NCBI GenBank assembly: GCA_007570945.1
Contig: RKSH01000046.1
Span: forward strand, 1 to 5,477
Source: Gammaproteobacteria bacterium
GTDB taxonomy: Bacteria; Pseudomonadota; Gammaproteobacteria; Arenicellales; Spongiicolonaceae
Length of the DNA stretch: 5,477 bases
Direction: 5' to 3'
In this document: positions 1-5,477 of the stretch, piece after piece
Numbering within the stretch: the first letter of the stretch is position 1
Layout: each line of letters starts with the position of its first letter
Made by a program: the position numbers and the translations under genes
The notes under the pieces: model-generated
Seen by the model: the letters and a program-made list of their open reading frames with translations, nothing else
Told to the model about the DNA's origin: nothing
Database searches by the model: none

Positions 1-29
1 GGGGATGGGACTCTTGCAAGGGCGGGGGC

Positions 30-590
30 ATGGTTGGTATTGTTCGACTTTCGGCGATGAATCCCAAGCGCAAAAAAAGCAAAACCCCCGGCGGCAAAAA
101 CGCCGCGCAACCGGCCGCGCCGGCGGCGGAGGGTGAGGGCGGGGAAGTGCAGGATTTGCAGGCGCAACTGGAGGAACGGCAGGACCAGTTGTTGCGCGCG
201 CGCGCCGAGTGCGAAAATATTCGCAAGCGCGCCGAAGCCGAGGCCGCCGCGGCGCGCAAGTTTGCGCTGGAAAAATTTGCGCGGGAATTGTTGGCGGTGC
301 GCGACAGTCTGGAAAAAGCGGCCGAGGCCGACGCCGGGGCCGAGGGCGTGGCGCTCACCCTGCGGCAGATGGATGCGGTGTTTGAGCGGTTTTCCATTGC
401 CACGGTGCGGCCGGCGGCCGGCGAGCGTTTTGACCCGGAGATGCACGAGGCGATGTCCGTGGCCGAGTCCACCGATGTGTCGGCGAATCATGTGCTGACG
501 GTGATGCAGGCCGGCTACCGGTTGCACGACCGCCTGTTGCGGCCGGCGATGGTGGTGGTGGCGCGCGCGCCGGCGGCGGTGGACGCCTGA
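30..590 (+). CDS. grpE: GrpE, nucleotide exchange factor for DnaK
   Basis: GrpE is a cytoplasmic homodimer that opens the DnaK nucleotide-binding cleft to release ADP, resetting the Hsp70 cycle; it also acts as a thermosensor in studied species. Numbered from the Met at base 57, the protein has a lysine/alanine/proline-rich disordered N-terminus (1-30), a long charged coiled-coil helix (about 31-98) carrying the NIRKRAEAE and FALEKFARELLAVRDSLEKA signatures, and the C-terminal beta domain (about 112-172) with FDPEMHEAMS and VMQAGYRLHDRLLRPAMVVV. These match the GrpE family signature. The length (186, or 177 residues from base 57) is slightly below E. coli GrpE at 197. The start is uncertain. 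ATG 30 has a G-rich, SD-like tract at 19-28, while ATG 57 lacks one but gives a more typical hydrophilic N-terminus (MNPKRKKSK). It lies 132 bases before dnaK. Whether it has its own heat-shock promoter cannot be seen, because only 29 bases precede it. Confidence 0.95.
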   Translation: MVGIVRLSAMNPKRKKSKTPGGKNAAQPAAPAAEGEGGEVQDLQAQLEERQDQLLRARAECENIRKRAEAEAAAARKFALEKFARELLAVRDSLEKAAEADAGAEGVALTLRQMDAVFERFSIATVRPAAGERFDPEMHEAMSVAESTDVSANHVLTVMQAGYRLHDRLLRPAMVVVARAPAAVDA

Positions 591-648
591 GGAACGGTGG
601 ATGCGGGTGTGGAAATGGTGAACGCCGGGTGACGATGGCCGGGGCGGT

Positions 649-677
649 CTTGTAAAATGCCGCCCGCACCCCATTTA
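649..677 (+). promoter_or_regulatory. Sigma-32 (RpoH) heat-shock promoter upstream of dnaK
   Basis: The -35 element is CTTGTAAAA at 649-657 and the -10 element is CCCCATTTA at 669-677. The sigma-32 consensus is roughly CTTGAAA, a 13-17 base spacer, then CCCCATTTA. From the end of CTTGTAA (655) to the first C of the -10 there are 13 bases, the same spacing as I recall for E. coli dnaK P1 (CTTGATG-N13-CCCCATTTA). Transcription would start near 683-686, giving a leader of about 40 bases before dnaK that is almost purely C and A and so probably unstructured. The promoter sits inside the grpE-dnaK gap, so dnaK and the genes after it can be induced independently of grpE. The assignment rests on motif match and position; no CIRCE/HrcA operator is present. 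Confidence 0.87.
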
Positions 678-705
678 CCCACTCCGACACCAACACAACA
701 ACCCT

Positions 706-713
706 AAGGGGAG
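706..713 (+). promoter_or_regulatory. Ribosome binding site of dnaK
   Basis: The purine run AAGGGGAG lies 9 bases upstream of the dnaK ATG at 723. It is the clearest Shine-Dalgarno sequence in the window and fixes the dnaK start. The flanking leader is C/A-rich with little capacity to fold, which fits a highly translated heat-shock message. Confidence 0.8.
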
Positions 714-722
714 CAGAACACC

Positions 723-2702
723 ATGGCGAAGATTATCGGCATAGACCTCGGCACCACCAACTCCTGCGTGGCGGTGATGGACGGCGGCCAGGCGCGGGTC
801 ATTGAAAACAGCGAGGGCGACCGCACCACGCCGTCGGTGGTGGCGGTGACCGACGATGGCGAGTTTTTGGTGGGCCAGGCGGCCAAGCGGCAGGCGGTGA
901 CCAACCCGGCCAACACGCTGTTTGCGGTCAAGCGCCTTATCGGGCGCAAATTTAACGAGGACGTGGTCAAGCGCGACCAGGAGTTGATGCCCTACGCAAT
1001 CATCAAGGCCAAAAACGGCGATGCGTGGGTGAAGGTCGGCGGCAAGGAAATGGCGCCGCCGGAAGTGTCGGCGCGCGTTCTGCAGAAAATGAAAAAAACC
1101 GCCGAGGATTACCTGGGCGAGGAGGTGGCCGAGGCGGTGATTACGGTGCCGGCCTACTTCAATGATTCGCAGCGCCAGGCGACCAAGGACGCCGGGCGCA
1201 TCGCCGGCCTGGAAGTCAAGCGCATCATTAACGAGCCCACCGCCGCCGCCCTGGCCTACGGCATGGACAAGAAAAAGGGCGGGCGCAAAATCGCCGTCTA
1301 CGACCTCGGCGGCGGCACCTTTGACATCTCCATCATTGACATCGCCGAGGTGGAGGGCGACCACCAGTTTGAGGTGTTGTCCACCAACGGCGATACGTTC
1401 CTCGGCGGCGAGGACTTTGACCGCCGCCTGATGGACTACCTCGCCGACCAGTTCAAAAAAGACCAGGGCATGGACTTGCGCGGCGACCCGCTGGCGGTGC
1501 AGCGGCTGAAAGAGGGCGCCGAGAAGGCGAAGATTGAACTCTCCTCCAGCGCGCAGACCGAGGTGAACCTGCCCTACATCACCGCCGACAGCAGCGGGCC
1601 CAAGCACCTGACGCTGAAACTCAGCCGCGCCAAACTTGAGTCGCTGGTGGACGACTTGGTCCACCGCACGGTGGGGCCGTGCAAGACCGCCCTCACCGAC
1701 GCCGGCCTCAGCGGCTCGGACATTGACGACATCATTTTGGTCGGCGGCCAGACGCGCATGCCCAAGGTGCAGGAGACGGTGCAGAACATTTTCGGCAAGG
1801 CGCCGCGCCGCGACGTGAACCCGGACGAGGCGGTGGCCATCGGCGCCGCGGTGCAGGGCGGCGTGTTAGGCGGCGATGTCAAGGACGTGCTGCTGCTGGA
1901 TGTGACGCCGCTGAGTCTGGGCATTGAAACCCTGGGCGGCGTGATGACCCGGCTCATCGAGAAGAACACCACCATCCCGACCAAGGCCGCGCAGACTTTC
2001 TCCACCGCCGACGACAACCAGACCGCGGTGACCGTGCACGTGCTGCAGGGCGAGCGCGACATGGCGCAGCACAACAAGTCCCTGGGCAAGTTTGACTTGA
2101 GCGACATTCCGCCGGCGCCGCGCGGCGTGCCGCAGATTGAGGTGACTTTTGACATTGACGCCAACGGCATCATGCATGTCTCGGCGCGCGACAAGGTGAC
2201 CGGCAAGGAAAACAAAATTGTCATCAAGTCCAGTTCCGGCCTCAGCGACGAGGAAATTCAGCGCATGGTGAAAGACGCCGAGGAGCATGCCGACGAGGAC
2301 CGCAAGGCGCGCGAGTTGGCCGAGGCGCGCAACCAGGCCGAGGCCATGGTCCACGGCGCGCGCAAGTCAATGAACGACCTGGGCGGCAAACTGGGCGCCG
2401 ACGACAAACAGCGCATTGAAGGCGCCATCAAGGATTTGGAGGAGGCGGTCGCCGCCGATGACGCCCAGGCCATTCGCGACAAAACCCAGGCCCTGGCCGA
2501 GGCCAGCCACAAGATGGCCGAGGAGTTGTATAAACAGGCCGGGGCCGGCGCCGGCGCTGCTGACGGTGATGCCGCCGGCGGTGGCGGTGACGGCGGTGAC
2601 GGCGCCGGGCGCGGCGGTGACGACGGCGTGGTGGACGCCGAGTTTGAGGAGGTCAAGGACGATGGCGGCAAACCCGGCGACGCCGGCGGCAAGTCCGGCT
2701 AA
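723..2702 (+). CDS. dnaK: DnaK, Hsp70 chaperone
   Basis: DnaK is the ATP-driven cytoplasmic Hsp70 that binds exposed hydrophobic segments of unfolded proteins; in proteobacteria it also restrains sigma-32. The 659-residue protein is complete. The nucleotide-binding domain (about 1-385) opens with IGIDLGTTNS and contains the catalytic lysine K70, NEPTAAALAYG (170-180), DLGGGTFD (194-201, with T199) and ILVGGQTRMPKVQ (338-350). The interdomain linker DVLLLDVTPLSLG spans 388-400. The beta substrate-binding domain (about 393-505) contains VLQGERDMAQHNKSLGKF and DANGIMHVSARDK. The helical lid spans about 507-605. Residue numbers coincide with E. coli DnaK through the linker, implying almost no indels. 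The tail is odd: about 607-635 is a glycine/aspartate-rich stretch, and the usual ending DAEFEEVKDD (638-647) is followed by 12 further residues (GGKPGDAGGKSG). E. coli DnaK has 638 residues. It has a strong RBS and a sigma-32 promoter just upstream. Confidence 0.99.
   Translation: MAKIIGIDLGTTNSCVAVMDGGQARVIENSEGDRTTPSVVAVTDDGEFLVGQAAKRQAVTNPANTLFAVKRLIGRKFNEDVVKRDQELMPYAIIKAKNGDAWVKVGGKEMAPPEVSARVLQKMKKTAEDYLGEEVAEAVITVPAYFNDSQRQATKDAGRIAGLEVKRIINEPTAAALAYGMDKKKGGRKIAVYDLGGGTFDISIIDIAEVEGDHQFEVLSTNGDTFLGGEDFDRRLMDYLADQFKKDQGMDLRGDPLAVQRLKEGAEKAKIELSSSAQTEVNLPYITADSSGPKHLTLKLSRAKLESLVDDLVHRTVGPCKTALTDAGLSGSDIDDIILVGGQTRMPKVQETVQNIFGKAPRRDVNPDEAVAIGAAVQGGVLGGDVKDVLLLDVTPLSLGIETLGGVMTRLIEKNTTIPTKAAQTFSTADDNQTAVTVHVLQGERDMAQHNKSLGKFDLSDIPPAPRGVPQIEVTFDIDANGIMHVSARDKVTGKENKIVIKSSSGLSDEEIQRMVKDAEEHADEDRKARELAEARNQAEAMVHGARKSMNDLGGKLGADDKQRIEGAIKDLEEAVAADDAQAIRDKTQALAEASHKMAEELYKQAGAGAGAADGDAAGGGGDGGDGAGRGGDDGVVDAEFEEVKDDGGKPGDAGGKSG
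2583..2621 (+). repeat. Short GGCGGTGAC repeats encoding Gly-Gly-Asp in the DnaK tail
   Basis: The nonamer GGCGGTGAC occurs twice in tandem (2583-2591 and 2592-2600) and once more at 2613-2621. The tandem copies are in frame with dnaK and encode Gly-Gly-Asp each time, within the disordered tail that links the lid to the acidic C-terminal motif. In-frame 9-base units can expand or contract without breaking the gene, so the tail length may vary between strains. That variability is inference. Confidence 0.6.
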
Positions 2703-2711
2703 CTCTGCGCC

Positions 2712-3032
2712 ATGGCCATTCACGAGGCAAAACTCAGCATCACCCTTGATGTCAGCCACCGCGAGGATGAGGCGGAGGAGCGGCAGGAGGCCGAGCGTTT
2801 TAAGGACCAGATGCTGCGCCATTTGGAGCACAGCAACCTGTTCCTGCACCCGCACTACCACGCGCGCTACCAGTACAACCAGAACGGCTACACCACTTTC
2901 GTCTACGAATTTGACGTGCTGGAGATGGGCAACCGCAAGAGCAGAAAGCCCGGCCAGAATTCCCATGTCAAGTTAATCAGCAACGGCAACCGGGGCAAGA
3001 GCGGCAAAGACGACAAAGACCAGAGCAAGTAA
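2712..3032 (+). CDS. Small hypothetical protein between dnaK and dnaJ
   Basis: I do not recognise this 106-residue protein. The N-terminus has an alternating hydrophobic strand (HEAKLSITLDVSH, about 4-16), followed by a highly charged amphipathic helix rich in Glu and Arg (about 17-41). Next comes an aromatic/histidine-rich section (FLHPHYHARYQYNQNGYTTF and VYEFDVLEMG) that looks like two strands around an NG turn. The tail (from about 73) is Lys/Gly/Asp-rich and probably disordered. There is no signal peptide, membrane segment or cysteine. The basic tail could contact nucleic acid or ribosomes, but that is a guess. It starts 9 bases after the dnaK stop with no clear Shine-Dalgarno, so translation may depend on coupling to dnaK. 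It ends 13 bases before dnaJ. Codon choice resembles its neighbours (mostly G/C third positions), which supports a real gene. It shares the dnaK reading frame, so only one TAA separates the two. Confidence 0.78.
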   Translation: MAIHEAKLSITLDVSHREDEAEERQEAERFKDQMLRHLEHSNLFLHPHYHARYQYNQNGYTTFVYEFDVLEMGNRKSRKPGQNSHVKLISNGNRGKSGKDDKDQSK

Positions 3033-3045
3033 CCGGGGGTGGGTG

Positions 3046-4176
3046 ATGGCCAAGCGCGATTATTACCAGGTGTTGGGCGTTGCCCGCAACGCGCAGGACG
3101 CCGAAATTAAAAAAGCCTACCGGCGGCTGGCGATGAAGTTGCATCCCGACCGCAACCCCGGCGACGCCGACGCCGAGGCGCGCTTCAAGGAGGCCAAGGA
3201 GGCCTACGAGGTGCTGGCCAACGCCGAGAAGCGCGCGGCTTACGACGAGTTCGGCCACCAGGGCGTGCAGTTCGGCGCCGCCGGCCGCGGTGCCGCCGGT
3301 GCTGATTTTGGCGACATTTTCGGCGATTTTGGGGATGTTTTCGGCGATATTTTCGGTGGCGGCCGCGGTAGACGCCGGCCGCAACGCGGCGCCAACATGG
3401 CTTTCAGTCTGGAACTGGACTTGGAGGAGGCGGTGCACGGTGTGGAGAAGCAAATCCGCGTCCCCGCCACCCGCGAGTGCGGCGAGTGCAGCGGCAGCGG
3501 CGCGCGGCGCGGCACCTCCAGGGCCGCTTGCGAAGCCTGCGGCGGCCAGGGCCAGGTGCGCATGCAGCAGGGCTTTTTTTCCATCCACCAGACCTGTCCG
3601 CAGTGCCGCGGCGCCGGCAGCGTCATCCGCGACCCGTGCCCGGCCTGCCGCGGCCGCGGCCGGGTGAACCACACCCGCACCCTGTCGGTGCGCGTGCCGG
3701 CCGGGGTGGACGACGGCGACCGCATCCGCCTGTCCGGCGAGGGTGAGGCCGGGCCGCGCGGCGCTTCGCCGGGCGATTTGTATGTGCAGGTTAAAATTCG
3801 CCCGCACGAAATTTTCACCCGCGAGGGCGACGATTTGTACTGCCGCATGCCCCTTGGTTTTGCCACCGCCGCGCTCGGCGGCGAGGTGCAGGTGCCGACC
3901 TTGGACGGCCTGGCAAAACTGAAAATCCCGGCGGAAACGCAAACCGACAAGGTTTTCCGCCTGCGCGAGAAAGGCGTGCGCAATGTCCGCACCCGCCGCC
4001 ACGGCGATTTGTTCTGCCGCCTGCAGGTGGAGACGCCGGTGAACCTCGGCAAAAAACAAAAAGAGTTGCTGCGCGAGTTGGACCAGTCCCTGGCCCGCGG
4101 CGGCAACCGCCACAGCCCCAGACTGCATTCATGGATGCACAAACTGAAAAGTTTCTTTGACGACCTGGTGACTTGA
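3046..4176 (+). CDS. dnaJ: DnaJ, Hsp40 co-chaperone
   Basis: DnaJ captures unfolded clients, hands them to DnaK and triggers DnaK ATP hydrolysis. The 376-residue class A protein is complete. The J domain (about 1-70) begins MAKRDYYQVLGV and has the essential HPD at 33-35. A Gly/Phe region (about 77-106) follows. The zinc-binding domain carries four CxxC pairs, C145/C148, C162/C165, C184/C187 and C198/C201, each followed by a Gly-rich pair as in CxxCxGxG. The C-terminal client-binding beta domains (about 115-140 and 205-335) include GDLYVQVKIRPHEIFTREG and PLGFATAALGGEVQVPTLDG. The end, SWMHKLKSFFDDL, is typical. Length equals the E. coli protein (376 residues). ATG 3046 is chosen because it gives the family N-terminus; a GTG directly before it (3043) is in frame. 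A G-rich, SD-like tract lies at 3035-3043. It follows the small gene by 13 bases and is probably in the dnaK transcript. Confidence 0.98.
   Translation: MAKRDYYQVLGVARNAQDAEIKKAYRRLAMKLHPDRNPGDADAEARFKEAKEAYEVLANAEKRAAYDEFGHQGVQFGAAGRGAAGADFGDIFGDFGDVFGDIFGGGRGRRRPQRGANMAFSLELDLEEAVHGVEKQIRVPATRECGECSGSGARRGTSRAACEACGGQGQVRMQQGFFSIHQTCPQCRGAGSVIRDPCPACRGRGRVNHTRTLSVRVPAGVDDGDRIRLSGEGEAGPRGASPGDLYVQVKIRPHEIFTREGDDLYCRMPLGFATAALGGEVQVPTLDGLAKLKIPAETQTDKVFRLREKGVRNVRTRRHGDLFCRLQVETPVNLGKKQKELLRELDQSLARGGNRHSPRLHSWMHKLKSFFDDLVT
3304..3357 (+). repeat. Degenerate Asp-Phe-Gly / Asp-Ile-Phe-Gly repeats in the DnaJ G/F region
   Basis: The bases encode DFGDIFGDFGDVFGDIFG (DnaJ residues 87-104), a run of short units of the form D-(I/V)-F-G or D-F-G. 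At DNA level they form the T-rich repeat GGCGAYNTTTTCGG, which stands out from the GC-rich surroundings. E. coli DnaJ, from memory, has DIFGDVFGDIFGGG here, so this copy seems to carry one additional DFG unit. These Phe-rich DIF motifs are known to regulate J-domain access to DnaK. Confidence 0.6.
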
Positions 4177-4190
4177 GCGGCGCCGCCGAC

Positions 4191-5477
4191 ATGGAGCACC
4201 TGCTCGGCCGCCACGGCCCCTTTGCCAGGCTGCCCGGCTTTTCGCCGCGCCCGGCGCAGCAGGATATGGCGGCGCAGGTCGCCGATGCCATTGAGGGGCG
4301 CGGCCTGCTGGTCGCCGAATCACCCACCGGCACCGGCAAAACCTACGCCTACCTCGCCGCCGCGCTCAACTCGGGGCGCAAGGTCATCGTGTCCACCGGC
4401 ACGCGCAACCTGCAGGACCAGATTTACCGCGACGACCTGCCGGCGGTGCTGAAGGCGCTTAGCCCGCGGCGGCCGCCGAAGACCGCGCTGCTTAAAGGCC
4501 GCGCCAATTATTTGTGCCTCCACCGCTTGCGCGCGCGCGCCGGGGAGCAGGGCGATTTTTCGGGCGACGCCGAGGGCAAAAGTTCACTGGCAAAAATCCG
4601 CGCCTGGGCCGCGCACACCGCCGGCGGCGATTTGGAAACCCTGCCCGACGTTGACCTGTCCGGCAACGCGGCCTTGTTTCGCGCCGTCACCTCCACCGCC
4701 GACAACTGTCTCGGCAACAAGTGCGATGACCACGAAAAATGTTTTGTCCGGCGCGCCCGCGCCGCGGCCCATGAGGCCGATTTAATTGTCATTAACCACC
4801 ACCTGTTTTTTTCCGACTTGGTTTTGAAAAAAGACGGCTTTGGCAACCTGCTGCCGGATGCGGACGCGGTTATTTTTGACGAGGCCCACCAGTTGCCGCA
4901 AACCGCGCTGGATTTTCTCGGCGTTCGCTTCAGCAGCGGGCAGGTTTTTGAACTGGCCCGCGATGTGGACGCCGCCGCCCTCGGCGGCCGCAACAGCGCC
5001 CGCCTCATCGCCGGCGCGCGCGCGCTGCGCAATGCATCGGACGGCGTAAAGGGACTCGCCGCCAAAACCGCCGGCCGGTTGGTCGCCGACTTGCAAAAAG
5101 AAAAATCCTTCGCCCGCCGCGAATCTCATCTGCGCCGCGCGCTGGAAAATTTATGCGCCGCCCTTGAGGCCGGCGGCGGTGACGGCGGCGTGCCGGAGGA
5201 GCGCTTGCAACTGGCCCGCCGCGCCTCCGACATGCTCGGCCGGCTGGAGCAAATTTGCGACGCCGAGTCCGAGGACGAGGTGCGCTGGTTTGCGCTTGGC
5301 GAAAAAAGTTACGTGCTGCACTGCACGCCGCTGTCGGCGGCGCCGGTTTTGTCCGGTTATTTCAGCGGCCAGGAGCGCGCCTTTGTTTTCACCTCGGCCA
5401 CGCTTGCCGCCGGCAAAAGTTTCGCCCACTTCACCGAGTCCCTGGGCCTGGCCGGCGCGCGCGCGGTGCAGTGGCCG
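4191..5477 (+). CDS. yoaA: DinG/YoaA-family ATP-dependent DNA helicase, 3' end cut off by window
   Basis: This is an XPD-like superfamily 2 iron-sulfur DNA helicase. E. coli YoaA pairs with the Pol III chi subunit (HolC) and helps cells tolerate replication-blocking damage. The visible 429 residues stay open to the window edge, about two thirds of a usual YoaA (roughly 640). Motifs, numbered from ATG 4191, are: FSPRPAQQDMA (17-27, Q-motif-like), Walker A SPTGTGKT (44-51, K50), STGTRNLQDQ (68-77), four candidate 4Fe-4S cysteines C109, C173, C178 and C184, VINHHLFFSDL (200-210), the Walker B DEAH box (230-233) and TSATL (401-405). TADNCLGNKC and the NHHLFFSDLVLKKDGFG segment resemble YoaA more than DinG. 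The conserved C-terminal motifs (Q/R-rich motif VI) lie outside the window. ATG 4191 is 14 bases after dnaJ. An in-frame TTG at 4173 overlaps the dnaJ stop and is the only upstream alternative, because a TGA at 4158 closes the frame. There is no terminator between dnaJ and this gene, so co-transcription is likely. Confidence 0.94.
   Translation, partial: MEHLLGRHGPFARLPGFSPRPAQQDMAAQVADAIEGRGLLVAESPTGTGKTYAYLAAALNSGRKVIVSTGTRNLQDQIYRDDLPAVLKALSPRRPPKTALLKGRANYLCLHRLRARAGEQGDFSGDAEGKSSLAKIRAWAAHTAGGDLETLPDVDLSGNAALFRAVTSTADNCLGNKCDDHEKCFVRRARAAAHEADLIVINHHLFFSDLVLKKDGFGNLLPDADAVIFDEAHQLPQTALDFLGVRFSSGQVFELARDVDAAALGGRNSARLIAGARALRNASDGVKGLAAKTAGRLVADLQKEKSFARRESHLRRALENLCAALEAGGGDGGVPEERLQLARRASDMLGRLEQICDAESEDEVRWFALGEKSYVLHCTPLSAAPVLSGYFSGQERAFVFTSATLAAGKSFAHFTESLGLAGARAVQWP

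Noticed and set aside
702..711. CCCTAAGGGG hairpin around the dnaK Shine-Dalgarno as an RNA thermometer
   Set aside because: Only three G-C pairs closing a three-base loop; too small to hide the ribosome site, and the rest of the leader is unstructured.
591..722. Small gene or CIRCE operator in the grpE-dnaK gap
   Set aside because: No frame with a plausible start and RBS was seen, and there is no TTAGCACTC/GAGTGCTAA-type repeat. The gap is explained by the sigma-32 promoter and dnaK leader.
675..1664. 329-codon open frame on the minus strand opposite the 5' half of dnaK
   Set aside because: Long antisense frames are common opposite dnaK in high-GC genomes. The translation is Val/Leu/His/Gly-biased with no recognisable domain, and it covers the dnaK promoter and RBS.
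2367..2966. 199-codon minus-strand frame spanning the dnaK tail and the small gene
   Set aside because: Its hydrophobic, Ala/Gly/Val-rich translation comes from reading GC-rich codons in reverse. The plus-strand frame has host-like codon use and operon spacing, so the plus strand is preferred.
2977..4128. 383-codon open frame on the minus strand opposite dnaJ
   Set aside because: It mirrors the codon pattern of dnaJ, is Ala/Val/His/Gln-rich without a known motif, and lies fully against a certain gene.
4800..4815. Seven-T run in the helicase gene (and a similar run near 3574 in dnaJ) as a programmed slippage site
   Set aside because: Seven T residues simply encode Phe-Phe before Ser in conserved segments of both proteins; the frames continue intact and no alternative-frame product is evident.

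Overview
This window is a chaperone locus, all on the plus strand, from a high-GC bacterium. The gene set and order, the near gap-free match of the DnaK N-terminal half to the Escherichia coli numbering, and an enterobacterial-type sigma-32 promoter all suggest a proteobacterium, most likely Gammaproteobacteria. That placement is inferred from gene content and motifs; no database search was possible.

Layout from left to right. grpE (30-590) encodes the DnaK nucleotide exchange factor. A 132-base gap (591-722) holds a near-perfect sigma-32 heat-shock promoter (649-677) with the same 13-base spacer as E. coli dnaK P1, followed by a C/A-rich leader and a strong ribosome binding site (706-713). 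dnaK (723-2702) is complete and has an unusually glycine-rich C-terminal tail. A small unrecognised gene (2712-3032, 106 residues) follows only 9 bases after dnaK, in the same reading frame. dnaJ (3046-4176) is complete, with an HPD motif and all four zinc-binding CxxCxGxG-type repeats. Fourteen bases further on begins a DinG/YoaA-type iron-sulfur DNA helicase (4191-5477), which runs off the right edge after 429 codons.

DnaK, DnaJ and GrpE together form the Hsp70 folding machine: DnaJ delivers substrate and stimulates ATP hydrolysis, and GrpE releases ADP. The gaps downstream of dnaK are 9, 13 and 14 bases, with no recognisable terminator. The heat-shock promoter therefore probably drives dnaK, the small gene, dnaJ and the helicase as one transcript. 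The two points most worth following are the small gene between dnaK and dnaJ, and the placement of a DNA-damage-tolerance helicase downstream of a heat-shock promoter. Apart from these, the region is ordinary core-genome housekeeping sequence. I see no mobile element, CRISPR array, tRNA or rRNA.
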